This document shows positions 22,321-34,089 of a DNA stretch of 64,000 bases, piece by piece. The position numbers and the translations under genes were made by a program. The notes under the pieces were generated by a model, which made no database searches, was not told where the DNA came from, and saw only the letters and a list, made by a program, of their open reading frames with translations. Location of the stretch: the NCBI RefSeq assembly GCF_003254395.2, contig NC_037645.1, forward strand, positions 5,447,406 to 5,511,405, written 5' to 3'. Origin of the DNA: Apis mellifera (taxonomy: Eukaryota > Arthropoda > Insecta > Hymenoptera > Apidae). Position 1 is the first letter of the stretch. Each line of letters starts with the position of its first letter.

Positions 22321-25300
22321 AAAAATATTTCACCTTCTTTCCGATCAATTTAAAATCTCGTGCGAACGTTTAACTGAATCGAGACGAAAACTCGATCGAC
22401 AAAAAGATCCATCTCGACACTTTCGTTTCCACAGTTTTGCTTCCCATCAAATCACTTATTCCGATCCTCTTATTCAGAACATTTCGTTCCCGCAGAACAG
22501 AATCGCCCCCTTTTATTGAACGCGCTCAAAATCCAGGAAGAAATCGGCGGAAGAAAAGAACGAAGATTTTCCCAGACGGCGAACGCGATAATTGTTCGCG
22601 TTCCAACCGTTTGATTTATTCGACTTCGGCAAGCACAAAGCTTCCTCCAGATGAGCTCGAGCCACTTTCGTTTCAATCCAACCCTTCCGTTAATTTGCGA
22701 TCACCTTCCCCCTTCCCTCCAATTCCGCTCGACTATCGATGTTAAAAGCGCGGTCACAAAAGTTGTAAGTGGCGCCGCCCTACCCACTGCGACGGGTTTA
22801 TTAATTAACCAGCAGGGGCAAGCAAGCGCGATTGTTCTCGCCGTTCGATTGATTAAGCGGCGTGATGCGCTCGTGTTGAGAACCAAGAGTTGAGAAATAT
22901 CGCAACACGTACTTCCATTCGAATTACATTGGTGTTGGTACTCGAAAGGCTCACGTTAGGCTTCCTCCCCGCGTGTTGCGCAATTAAAAATTAATTAAAA
23001 CACGTTGTTACACATCGCAACATTTATGAAGTTTACTTCGATCGATTTTCTCGCAAATGTCGATTCACTGGTATCTTTCGAAACGAGGTTGAAAACATAG
23101 AGACAGCTAGTCTGTTTATCCGAGTATCAATATTTTAAATTTAGATTTTATTTAATATTGATGAATAAATTTACTTACAATTTCTGTCTAATGTTCGAAA
23201 TGATTAAATTAGAATTAAAAGCTCTTTCATTTTTTTTCTTTCCGTGAAAAAATTAAAAAAAAAAAATTAAGAATAAATAATTGAGAGTTATGAACTCGAA
23301 CAGCAAAAGTATTGAGTTTTTATCTACTTGTCCTTAAATTAGATGGATACAAGGATTGTTTAATGAGAGAAGAGAAATTTGTACAGCAAGTGGCTATAAA
23401 TTCGAAGAGGGTGGGGGGGTAATTTCGGGGAAATGGCGTGTGAATATGCAGGAATCGAAATGTTCCGGTTATTCGGGACACTTGGAGGCGAAATTTCTTG
23501 GAAATATGGCACGTCCATGCTTGCCGTAACGTTGATTGGAAAATGTGGGAAGAAACCGGAATCGATCATCGGCCCATACGCATTCAATCGTAATAATTCA
23601 TGCACGGTGGGGGATATTTTCAGCCACCTGTGCACGCGGAATAAAAGGGTGATTTCACGAAACAGAAATTCCAAGCTGTCGAGGGGACAATCCCTTGGAA
23701 AATATGGCCATCCATTACATCTCTACTCGAGCAAAGTATATATATATATATATATATAGGGATATTCGAGAAATCGAAGCTTTTTGCCATTCGTGATCGA
23801 TATCGTTGACATGCACTACTGAGACTCGATTAGAAACTTTCCAACCGAGCCCTCTTTCCTTTCCAACGTTTTTATAACGACGTTTTTCCTTGCTAGATTT
23901 TTCTGATCTTCGATTTCCATGATCTCCGTCGCAATTGCGAAAAATCAAGAAACAGATTCGAACAGTTACCAACAGAAAGCAAATTCGAATATTTAGTAAG
24001 TATTTCGAGAAAAAAGGAAATGTAACTAACTCTGATCATTTCGTCAATTTTATATGAAATTAACACCCCTTCTTCTTCAACCTTTCTTTCTTCTTTCACT
24101 ACTGCCTTTTTGTTTTCGTACAATTCGAAGAAAAAAGAAACGATTAACTAAATATACTCCACTTATTTGAACAAAATATTAAAGATAATAAAGAATAATT
24201 ATTCCTATTATTCTTGAAATCTATTCTAATGCATCGAACTTCGACTCCCACAGTTAATAACGATCGAACATTAGAAGATCGGAACACTCGTTGAAATTGG
24301 ATAATGGAATGAACCGGAAGAGGAAGGAGTAGAGTAAGAAGGGATTGGACATTGGGATAAAAACCGGGACTAAGAACCGGCGAAAGGATTGAAATTCGAA
24401 AGAAAAACGTTCAACCCACCCCCACTATGCTGCCCATATGTCAATCGGTGACTGTCTAATGGCGAAAAATTGCTTTTCACCATGGAAATGTCCGAAGGGA
24501 ATGAGATCGAGTGAAGTGGAAGAAAGCATATTCCATCCGAGAAAAGACGGCGGTGGGATAATGATGATACTTCTCTTCCTCGAATCGGCGAGGACAATGG
24601 CGAGAGATGGTGAGAGGGGGAAAAGAGAGAGAGAGAGAAAAAATTAATTGCTCGCGGCATTATTCGCGAGGATCGCCGGCCGAGTGGAAGGTATTCCTTC
24701 CCCGTAATTGTTGTGCAGCCCATTACCCACGCGTAAACAATCACGAATGGAGATCCAAGATCCGTGCCACCCGTAATTTCACGATTCCCCGTTACCTATG
24801 AATTATTAATCGATCGCCCGATCCAATTTATTCCTTATTTGTTACGGAATCGAATTCGTCCGCGGGAAATTAATAAGCGGAGGGGGCGGTAATTGGCGTG
24901 TTCGATTTCACGTTCCATGGGTAAAATAACGGGTATGTAATTACTCACGGCTCGATAATTATTCCCCCTAGATTCTAATATTCTCTCTCTCGATGGTGAA
25001 AAAAGAAAGAAAGAAAGAAAAAGAGGTATTTCGAGGAGACCTTGAACTTTCAACAAAAAAGTTTCGTTCATAAAATTTCGTAGAGGGCGTTCAAAGTGGC
25101 GGTGAGTAAGGCGATGAAATTAATTTACACCCTCTAAGGGGAAACTTTTCGGGTAACGTTATAATACGAGGCCAGCCTTTACGACACACCCTCGTGCAAC
25201 CGCGGATACTTTTCAAAATTATCGGGTAACGTAGCCGAGGTTATCAATTTTTTATGACCCGATCTCGAGAGGTGTTACGAGGCTACGAAGAGCCAAGCAT

Positions 25301-26640
25301 TGTTGTTGATAAAAATTCCATCTCTCCTTTTCTCGATCCGTCATTTAATACCGCCATCGAGTTTCGATTAAGGCTTCTCTTCAAGGCTTCCCTTTAAAGC
25401 AATGGAGGTGGGTTACGAAGGAATAATTGCTTTGTCCCTTGGTTAATCGACGTGGAAATTTGACATGGACGTTTTTTTTCTTCGAAGGATTCTTCTATTC
25501 TTCTGTCCAGGTTTCGTGAACACGTTGTAAACAATTGGAACGATATAACACATTTGGCGAAAGGGAAGGGAAACGAACTCTCCAACTCTTTGGGGCACGT
25601 CCCGCGACACTGTGTGTATTTTCGTCCCGTTGCCATATATTCGGGTATATATTTCGCGTTACGAACAGCTGCACAAATCGAGTTGCCTTCCAGTTGAGGC
25701 ACGTTCGACTGTTGCATGTAGGAATAGAGAACCGGAAGCGCTTGAAATGAAAGGGAGATTTTTTTCCCTCCCTCCCCCTCCTTTCCCTTTGACCAACGTC
25801 GAAGCTTTGCAGTTTTCATCTCACTGATGGATCAACATATATTCGTGTAGGTAGTAGTTTCAACATGTTTCGAAATTTATGATTAGTTCTCCATGGTACA
25901 TTAATGCTACCTTTCAGGTTTATATCGCGTTTAAGATAATATTCGTTTTGATTCAATTCGTTCGATGCAAGTTTATCATCTATCTCTCCAACGAGCAATT
26001 AAGTTCTTCTTGTTATAATTGATAAGAAAATTTTAATGAAATTTAATGTAACGAGAGTACAGTTCTCGATAAGAGATTCATTTTGAGCGAAAAAGTTTAA
26101 AGCTGGCATCGAAAATATATTTTTTAAGAGAATTAGGGGATTGGGAAAAAGAATACATTTTTTCCAAAAGATACGCTTTCATCCTTTTAACACGGATAAT
26201 AAATATCTTCGTGTGAAATGAGGTCCCTCTGTTATCCCTTTTATTCCACATTATTTTCTTTTTCATTTCTTTCGAAAATTTTATGCGACATTCAGTTAAG
26301 TGGAGCAACTTTTACAACGTGATATACATTTTTTTCTTCTTTCCTAAATACGTTTAACCCGTCGTAGACTAGTTGCAAAGTTGAAAAAAGGAAATTCTAC
26401 ATTTATAGTAGGAAAAGTCATCCTCGAATTTTTTCTACTCGCGTGGAGAAAAAGTTCTTGAAAGATTCATCTAAGAAGCGGCTTTCGCGAAAGTTTCACG
26501 CGCGTATACAAAAACTTTTCGTATACTTTTAATCAAATAAAGAACACGATAGAAGATGATTCCACGACGACCAAATTCTAGCGAATCACACAGCAATGAT
26601 ATTCTATTTTTATTCAAATATGTATTAAATGCTCTAATTC
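22321..26640. other. gene-free stretch
   Basis: No gene recognised. It holds a (TA)11 microsatellite at 23737-23758, a short GA run near 24627, and a GC-richer islet at 22650-22900 containing AAGTGGCGCCGCC and CCAGCAGGGGCA. Balanced-composition intervals lie at 23430-23700 and 24440-24800. Overlapping short frames on both strands suggest no coding preference. Confidence 0.5.
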
Positions 26641-26767
26641 GCACATTTTGTCAAATGTGACTCGACGGTAATCATTTTTAAATTTGAAATAAATTTCAGG
26701 TCCGATTTCACAATTGGTTACACGAATAAGAATACAAGGAATCTTCGAAATGATTTGTTACACAATG
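26641..26767 (+). repeat. left inverted arm of a repeat element
   Basis: Starts GCACATTTTG, runs through TTTTTAAATTTGAAATAAAT and GATTTCACAATTGGTT, and ends ATTTGTTACACAAT. The reverse complement of 27565-27683 follows the same order with roughly 85-90% identity by eye and a few indels. The arm overlaps the first tandem unit of the central array. Confidence 0.85.
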
Positions 26768-27280
26768 AAGCTAAAATAGATATTTTATAAATTTCTGTTC
26801 ACCCCGTTCAACAGGAAGTATCGATATTCTAAATATTGCACAATTTAAGTTTGGTGCCACAGAAAATGGCAACGTGGAAGAAAATTGATATAGATCGACG
26901 AGTGCAATAAGAATACAAGGAATCTTTGAAATGATTTGTTACACAATCAAACTAAAATAGATATTTTATAAATTTCTGTTCACCCCATTCAACAGACAGC
27001 ATCGATGCTCTAAATATTGCACAATTGGTTTAAGTTTGGTTCCACAGAAAATGGCAACGTGGAAGAAAATTGATATAGATCGACGAGTGCAATAAGAATA
27101 CAAGGAATCTTTGAAATGATTTGTTACACAATGAAGCTAAAATAGATATTTTATAAATTTCACCCATTCAACAGGAAGTATCGATGCTTTAAATATTGCA
27201 CAATTGGTTTAAGTTTGGTGCCACAGAAAATGGCAACGTGGAAGAAAATTGATCGATATAGATCAATATAAATAGACACG
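26725..27280 (+). repeat. tandem array, three copies of a 181-185 bp unit
   Basis: The phrase AATAAGAATACAAGGAATCT begins at 26725, 26906 and 27091. Each copy continues through AAATAGATATTTTATAAATT, ATTCAACAG or GTTCAACAG, TAAATATTGCACAATT, and CACAGAAAATGGCAACGTGG. Copies 2 and 3 are almost identical apart from a short deletion in copy 3 near 27160. Copy 1 lacks the ACAATTGGTTTAAG extension seen in the other two. No open frame spans the units. Confidence 0.95.
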
Positions 27281-27564
27281 CGCAATCTGTCAATGGGAAA
27301 TTTCGAGATTCACACGATAAATAGATGGTTATCGAAATTGGATTATATTAATAATTTGTGTTCTACAGCAAATTATTATCCACTCAGTTCGGTTGCGGTA
27401 ATATTCGGTAATATTTAGCTTGGATAATAATATTCACTCGCCATATGTAATATGATAATGTGTTCGTTTTATAACGCAAATTATAATTGCGAAATATATA
27501 TTCGTTACATTAGTCGAAATTATTAAACTTACACAACATCAAGTGTGTGCCTGAAAATTGAACA

Positions 27565-27683
27565 ATTGTGTAACAAATCATTTCGAAGATTCCTTCTTAT
27601 TGCACTCGTGAAACCAATTGTGAAATTGGACTTGAAATTTATTTCAAATTTAAAAATAATTACCCTCGAGTCACAAAATGTGC
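27565..27683 (-). repeat. right inverted arm of the repeat element
   Basis: The reverse complement reads GCACATTTTGTGACTCGAGG, then TTTTTAAATTTGAAATAAAT, CAATTTCACAATTGGTTTCA, and ends with ATTTGTTACACAAT. This matches the left arm in order and orientation. Its internal GAGTGCAATAAG is closer to tandem copies 2 and 3 than to copy 1, a clue to the order of events. Confidence 0.85.
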
Positions 27684-28013
27684 TTAATGGAGATGAAAAT
27701 AAAACACTAATGTTTGATTTGATTCTCTATTTCTATTAAGAAACTTTCAACAAAATTAAACAACGAATGATTTACTTTATTGAATAAATACGAATATATC
27801 GCGAAATACTTCAAAAACTTTGAGAAATAATTTAAAAATTCCTCGAAACGATCAATAATCTACTGCTATAATTACAAATGTTCATTAAAACGGAAACAAA
27901 TTTCAAATTCGTTAAAAAACGGAATTATTCATGAGAGCAAAATTTTCCATCGTGCTTGCGAAGCGTTTCAAGAATATTTATTATACTAGTTGATAATAGG
28001 CGCGTGGAACAAT

Positions 28014-28044
28014 GAGAGAGAGAGCAAGAGAGAGAGAGAGAGAG
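28014..28044. repeat. (GA)n microsatellite
   Basis: Interrupted GAGAGAGAG repeat about 31 bases long. Confidence 0.9.
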
Positions 28045-29279
28045 TCGCCGAAAGTTTGGCGACAAGTTTGATGGAAAATTGTGCAATAAAACCGTCATCG
28101 ACAAATATTGGCCCCGGGGAAGGGAAACTTGTTTCATCGAGGCCAACTTTGCCTCCACGCTCCAAGTTTTTAGTGGCTTCTAACTTACAGCTACTCAAAC
28201 ATCAGCCAATCCAAAAAGAAATCGAGGGAAGGCCGAAACGCTTTGTTTTCTAAACGGTTCAACTTGAAAATTGCGGCTTTCCTTAATCGATCGATCGATA
28301 AAAACAGATCGTCAGATCTCCTCCTCTTGTATTATCCCGTTTCGACGGAAAAACAAGATAATTTCCAATTTATGCGTACATTCCTCGATTTCAGAAAGCG
28401 TGTAAAGTAAAATCTGTTGAATTTAATCGTGTATAATAAATTGCAGATAGAATAATATATTACTCTGCATTTTATTAATTGAATAACTTATTTATTTCGC
28501 TCGTCGAAGAACAAGGAACACGAAATTGTTATAATTAAAGTTAGAATTGGGAAGGAAAAATTAAAATTCTTTTTTTCTTCAAATCGAACAATCTTTAAAT
28601 AATTGAAAGCTCAAAGTGGCAATTATTGAAACTCTTCTATCCTACGGATGCAAGAAGATCGTCAAACTCGAAAGAAGAAGAAGAAGAAGAAAAAGAGAAG
28701 CTCGATCCGGTTCAGAGCACCGTTATAAATATCGATTACTCCAAGGTGGAAGGGAAGTCGCATCGCTAACAGACCTATTTATTTACTTTTCCTTTATTTT
28801 TGGACGTTCTTTAGATATTATATTAACGAAGCGATTGATCGGTATATAATGAAGATTGATAGAGGAGGGAGAGAAAAAAAAGGAAAAAAAAGATTTGACC
28901 TGGTTTCATAATATCTACTGGAAAAGAAAACTCGATGAAGCTAAGAGAGATGTCTGGTAGTGCATATAACTCTTATATTCTTAATTAATATTCTCCACCG
29001 CCTTCTGCGCCACGCTCCTTCCTTTCCCTCTCTCTCTCTCTTTCTCTTTCTTTCTCTTCGTTTAATTCCACCTTTAATTTTAACTTCCAAATGTTCCACT
29101 TTTCCACCACCACCACCACTCTCCACGAATACGTATGTATCCCATTTCAACACAATTATATTCCCTCCCAAGGAGCACTACTTGCGTTTTAAACGTCCCT
29201 TCCAAACCGTTCTCGTTCCTATTTAAAGTTCGAACTACCACCTCTTGGAATCTTGGAACCCTAAACCCTTCTAATAACG
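28045..29279. other. gene-free stretch with simple repeats
   Basis: Contains an AAG/AGA-type repeat at 28671-28700, a pyrimidine tract at 29015-29059 and a CCA repeat near 29106-29119. Frames through these give poly-Arg/Glu or Ser/Leu peptides and were not accepted as genes. Confidence 0.6.
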
Positions 29280-29530
29280 TTACGTCGCGGTTAGATAATC
29301 GCGAGGGCTGTTCTTGTTATCGAGAGCACAACAAGAGCCGGCATATGGTCCCATAACGCACGGTTGACGAGGCTGTTTCGCCGTGGAAACGAATTGATTT
29401 TGCGCTCGAAATGCGATAAATTATCGCTACACCGCCTTACAATGGCGGCCAGCCATTGCGCCTAGCGGCCGTGTCGTTCTGGCTACATACAAGTTCCAAT
29501 TTTAGGGATGAGAGCACTGTAATGCGACAC
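29280..29530. promoter_or_regulatory. candidate regulatory module with clustered palindromes
   Basis: A balanced-composition segment holds two palindromes 12 bp apart: GCGATAAATTATCGC (29413-29427, perfect apart from the central base) and CAATGGC-GGCCA-GCCATTG (29440-29458, perfect 7-bp stem). A CATATG and several GCGGCC words lie nearby. Neither strand has a convincing coding frame. It could bind dimeric factors or be part of an RNA; nothing identifies which. Confidence 0.3.
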
Positions 29531-31860
29531 TCCTTTAACCGCTGAAACACACGCACCGAGGAACGGCCGATCGAAGAGGCGATGCTGAGGACGCTTCTAT
29601 CGAGATGCTTCCATTTTTCTTTTCTTTCTTTTGCTTTTTTGTAAAACCAAGAGACGTTGCTTCAAATCTCGTCGATATCGAATATTTATAGAGATCGAGA
29701 TCCAGCCAGCTTGGTGAAATATTTGGAAATTGATCTGTAAATGTAAGAATCGTGAGTTTCATCGAACGATAAAAAAGTAGTGTAACATTACAAGTCGTGA
29801 TACAAAGGTTAATAATAGATTATTATAATATTAGATCTTTGGAAAAAGTTCAATCGATCGTGTTGTTTGGATTAAGCATATTATCAGAGGATGCGCGATC
29901 ACCTGTCATCGATGCTCTGACAAAGGGATAATTAGCGTTTCGGTCAAGTGACGTTCGTGATAATCGACATTCCAGTGTATTCCAGGATAATGAATGTCCG
30001 GATATGGTAATGCGGCTAATGTAGCTGAAAACAATCGTCACGAATCAGTTCGAAATCCATGTATCGTAATGTTTACACGATACGTAAAATCACTGATAAT
30101 TACTCGAAATACAAATTTTATTTATTCAATTTAAATTTGGAGGAAGGCGAGATAAAAAAAAAAGGTAGGAAGATTTCTTGACATTGATCTCTGAAAGAAG
30201 AATCGTCGGATGATTCGTGTAAATTCACGATCCCTCGATAATCACGGGGGATGGGTTTGGAGGATTTGCGCCGAGTCGGTAAGCCCGTAGAATTCCTCCA
30301 TGTCTCCGGGGATAAACGGGGAGATGGATATTAACTCCAACGAGGAATAACCTATAATTTTGATCCGCATCCCCGATTTCTCGCTGAATTCTAACTCTAA
30401 TTAGGGAATAATGTTTACAAGTTGATCTCGAATCGATTCGCGGCGTTATTGTGTTTAAATACAATAGCACTTGTCCGTTATCCGTTTATCTCGAGAATCA
30501 CGTCAATTATCTGAACGTTGCTCCAACTGAGATCCTAATCATTTCTGAGAAGAAACTACTGGACTGGTGTTGCACAATAATGGTCCAACGATATGATAGC
30601 TTTGTCTGAGAAAATAGACAGAAAATAAAACAGAAACGTTTCGATTCGAACAAAATTTATATAGAGATAATCGTTTGAAGTTACAATTGTTCAAAATAAC
30701 GGATTAAACTCGTGGAAATTTGGAAGAGTTGTACTTTTGATCATTAATCATTATATATTATTCCCTCCTAAATTTACCCATAAAATATAATTTGTTACAG
30801 TTTCAATATATCGAAGAGAATTTCACGAAATTTCACAAGTGTTGGCAATAATATAAAATTATAATAATATTAAATTACATATTATATTCTCTTAAACTTA
30901 TCGACCAATCGAATAACCATAATTTATTAAACAAATGTATATATATTCTTGCCAAAACTTGTTTCATAACGCTTTCGCAATCTCTGTAAAGAAAATACCT
31001 TATTTCTCCTATCGAAACTCCGTATTGAATTTTCCGGCTGTTCAGCGGAGAAAAGCGAGCACCTTTACAGGGAGGAGGAGGAGGAGGAGGAGGAGGACCT
31101 AAAGTCGGCACGAGGCGATAAGGGTGGCGACGACATTGTTGGTCGGTATCTCGTGGCAGACGCCGGTGGAAAAATATCTCGACAATGCCGATGACAAGCG
31201 ACTTCTGAACCTTATCTGTAAACTGGAAGGGTGGCACGGAGCCGAAAGGAAGGGAGGGAGGGATCTGCAACCCTCTTTCTCGCGCTGTTGGCAAGATGAA
31301 AAGGGGCGCATTCAAGTTTACGGCCTGTTCGCGGTATTTAATGGTGGGTGGGTGGGAGAGGTCTGGAAACCTATCCGCGTGTCTTTTGCCAGTTCGTAGC
31401 TGATATTGTATCGTGTAAAACGATATTCCCAGATTTGTTTTGTCGCGTCGTATTTATTCCTTTCGAAATTCGAATTACCGCCTACGCCATGATTTATTAT
31501 TTCGGTGAACTGCGAATGTAATAAAAGAAATTTGTGAATATTAATTTGTTGTATTGTTCGAGGAAAATTTTTGATTTAATTTATTAATTAAAAGTGGAAA
31601 GGAAGTGAAGGAGGAAGTGGATCGCACGAGTGAACGAATGAAGCTATAATGTTTATTTTTTTTTATTAAAATGTTTGAATCTTGCATCGATCAAAAATCA
31701 TTACTAGATAATTATTTTATAAGGAGAAAGTATTTATTTAGATTTTTCTATGTAACAATGATTTAAACGATCTTGAATTTAAATCAATGTTTCAACAAAG
31801 TTTCTCTTTTCTTTACTTCGTTATTAAAGGCATTACTTTTAAGCATCTATCCGGACAATT
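29531..31860. other. gene-free stretch
   Basis: No gene recognised. A (GGA)n repeat occupies 31071-31097 inside a GC-richer islet (31030-31400). The rest is AT-rich. Confidence 0.55.
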
Positions 31861-32200
31861 CTAACCTCGATAGGTTCGGCGTGTTGTTGAGCCATAAAAA
31901 AAAATGGCGCCTAAATGGCAACTCTACTTCCGTCCGGTTTATTGCGGCCTGCTTTATAACATTCAACACTTGCTTATCGAATGCCTAACCAGATATAGGC
32001 ACGCGCATCGTTATGGCCACAACTATGCAACTAACATTACTCGAAAATTATAAGCCGGAGTCAGTTTATAAATGTATTATAATAATTACACGTATCGAGG
32101 GCCTGGAGGGCTTTATATATCTCGTAGCCTCGATGTCACGCAATATTTGTATAAAAACTGGCCTTCCTCGCAGTACATACATACATACATCATTCCGGCC
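31860..32200. promoter_or_regulatory. possible homeodomain-site cluster
   Basis: Words of the Hox/Abd-B type (CCATAAAA, TTTATAAC, TTTATAAATG, and TTATGGCC near 32010) occur within about 340 bases of mixed composition that also includes two TGGCGCC or AAATGGC words. TTTAT(G/A) words are common in AT-rich DNA, so this is a weak, motif-only suggestion. Confidence 0.2.
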
Positions 32201-33960
32201 TACACTTTTGTCGATAATATAAAATTAAACAATCCCCTCGATCCTTCATAGCATCGTTTCATGAAACCGAAATGAAACGAAATATCGTTTGTTCGAATTA
32301 TTCGAAGAATAATTATTCAAATCATGCAATCACTCATTTGCGACTCTTCGTTACTTTCGTTATTTAATCATCGCACAAGAGACCGCAACAACAGGTCGAG
32401 CCTGTTACATGCAACTGCATTCTTCTGATTAATATGATCGTGCCCCAAACTCATCGCATGCTTGTCCTAAGAGAAATAACTTCGAGTGGAAAATTATAAG
32501 TGAAACTTACTTATTCGCATCATGACATTTCGATATACATCGGAATAAAACATTAACCGTAAAAAACTTTGTCCCTTTATGAAAAAAAAAAATACTAGAA
32601 TTGCAGCTACTATCGATAAAAATTAATTTTTCATCACAAACCCGCATTAAACGTATACACTATAATATAATACAATTCCAATTACAAAAAGATCGTTGCC
32701 AAAAAATTCTACAACCACCAAAAAGAAGAGAAAAATACAGAAAACGAACAAGTCTCCCCCTCGAAAGTATTTCTCTTTCAGATTTATTTACAGCAATTGG
32801 AAGAGCCTTAAAAAGAGATTGATGGATGTACAAATAGATTCCTCATCCATCAATAATAAACGAATAAAAAATAATATGAATTCGAAACCAAGTTTAAGGC
32901 ACGGCCCCTTCTTAAGGCGCGAAACGATTCTCTGCGGGGTTTGCAAGTGTCACGGCCTCCGACGTATCGATCAGTACGCGAAAGTAGCACGCCCTACAGC
33001 GTGCTCGCGCCACTATTTTTCCGTGTCCGTGAACACCAAACGGGCGCAATGTCGGCTGTGCGGAGAAAGAGAGAAAAAGAGAGAGAGAGAGAATAGTCGA
33101 TACTGGATAAACACGATTTCGCGGAAACTTGGACACTGGATCTAACTCGTTAATAGTATATGCGTCGTGTCGGTGCAGACGGTCGTTGTAAACGTGGCAC
33201 GTGGCCATGATTTTTCGGGTACCGACTTTACTTTGTTACGGCCACAGGCCTCTGTTATTCATGCGTTTCGCTCGCGGGAGCACGGAAATGGGGGAATTGA
33301 ATTTTGCCTTCTCTCTTTATCTCTCTCTTTTTCCCTTTGTCAGAGAAAGGGGGGGCGATGGATCGGTCGGAATTCGAGCGATTTCGCGCGCGTTTTAAAA
33401 CGGACTTTTAGTATCTCTTTCTCTCTCTTTAAGATAAAGTTGAAGAAGAATCGCGCTTGCCACGACCAGTAATTTATGGTCTGCCGCGGTTCTTATTTCG
33501 CGGATAAGAGAAGCCCGCTTATTCGTATATAAGTGATTGATACCAGCAGCTCGAGGGAAACAATAAAACTTGCCGCCATTTCTCCTCTCCGAGGAATTAA
33601 TTTATTAAAAGATCTCGCTTCCTCTCTATTTCTAAACGATCGTATATCTTCCTCCTCGAATGTTGTAATTGTTACGTCCTTCTTAACAATATTTCAACAA
33701 TATTTCGACGAATAAATTGCAAAGATTTTTTTTACAAATCCTCGTACACTTCGTTCTACTGGATCGTATTGGAAAAAAATCCTGGAATTTCTCGATTTCG
33801 TTCCACGATACACTATTATATCGAACGCGCATCGTGTTTCGTGTATCGAAAGAGCATCGCTCCTTATCCTGATCCCAATCGTTCACGGCGTACGTGGAAA
33901 GTCTATTCTCGATCGAGGTCCCGGCTCACGAAAAACGGCTTCTCTACGTGGCTTCGCGCG
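32200..33960. other. gene-free stretch
   Basis: An AT-rich part (32220-32880) precedes a GC-richer islet (32900-33480) interrupted by GA- and TC-rich microsatellites (33064-33092, 33310-33335). Frames across the islet are open on both strands and are explained by the simple repeats and composition. Confidence 0.55.
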
Positions 33961-33961
33961 T

Positions 33962-33993
33962 TATAAATGGCGAAGAGTCACCACGAGCACAGT
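33962..33993 (+). promoter_or_regulatory. candidate TATA plus initiator core promoter
   Basis: TATAAATGG begins at 33962, and an initiator-like CAGTT has its A at 33991, giving the usual 29-30 bp TATA-to-start spacing. The surrounding 33880-34090 is CpG-rich. A transcript starting here would meet a donor-like GCG|GTAAGC with GT at 34587. No coding sequence is recognised in that interval, so any product would be a 5' untranslated exon or a non-coding RNA. Confidence 0.35.
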
Positions 33994-34089
33994 TCCGCCG
34001 TTCACAGTCGAGGCTATTTACTCTCGGCTTATCTCGTCTCCACTCGAGGCTCGCGACTTTTAGACGAGAGCGAGACCGCGCATAGACCC

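Larger units (their letters stand above)
26641..27683. mobile_element. putative non-autonomous inverted-repeat element with tandem core
   Basis: Inverted arms of about 120 bp (26641-26767 and 27565-27683) flank about 0.8 kb made of a three-copy tandem array and roughly 280 bp of unique AT-rich DNA. The architecture resembles fold-back or MITE-like DNA elements. No transposase-like frame, no definite target-site duplication and no recognised terminal motif were found. The true ends are uncertain; faint similarity may extend outward beyond GCACATTTTG. A local inverted duplication followed by unequal exchange would give the same picture. Confidence 0.5.

Noticed and set aside
26641..27683. Autonomous DNA transposon
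   Set aside because: No transposase-like frame lies between the arms; the interior is tandem repeats and AT-rich DNA.
31860..32200. Hox-cluster location for the window
   Set aside because: TTTAT/TAAT words are expected in AT-rich DNA, and neither a homeobox nor a known Hox-cluster microRNA was recognised.
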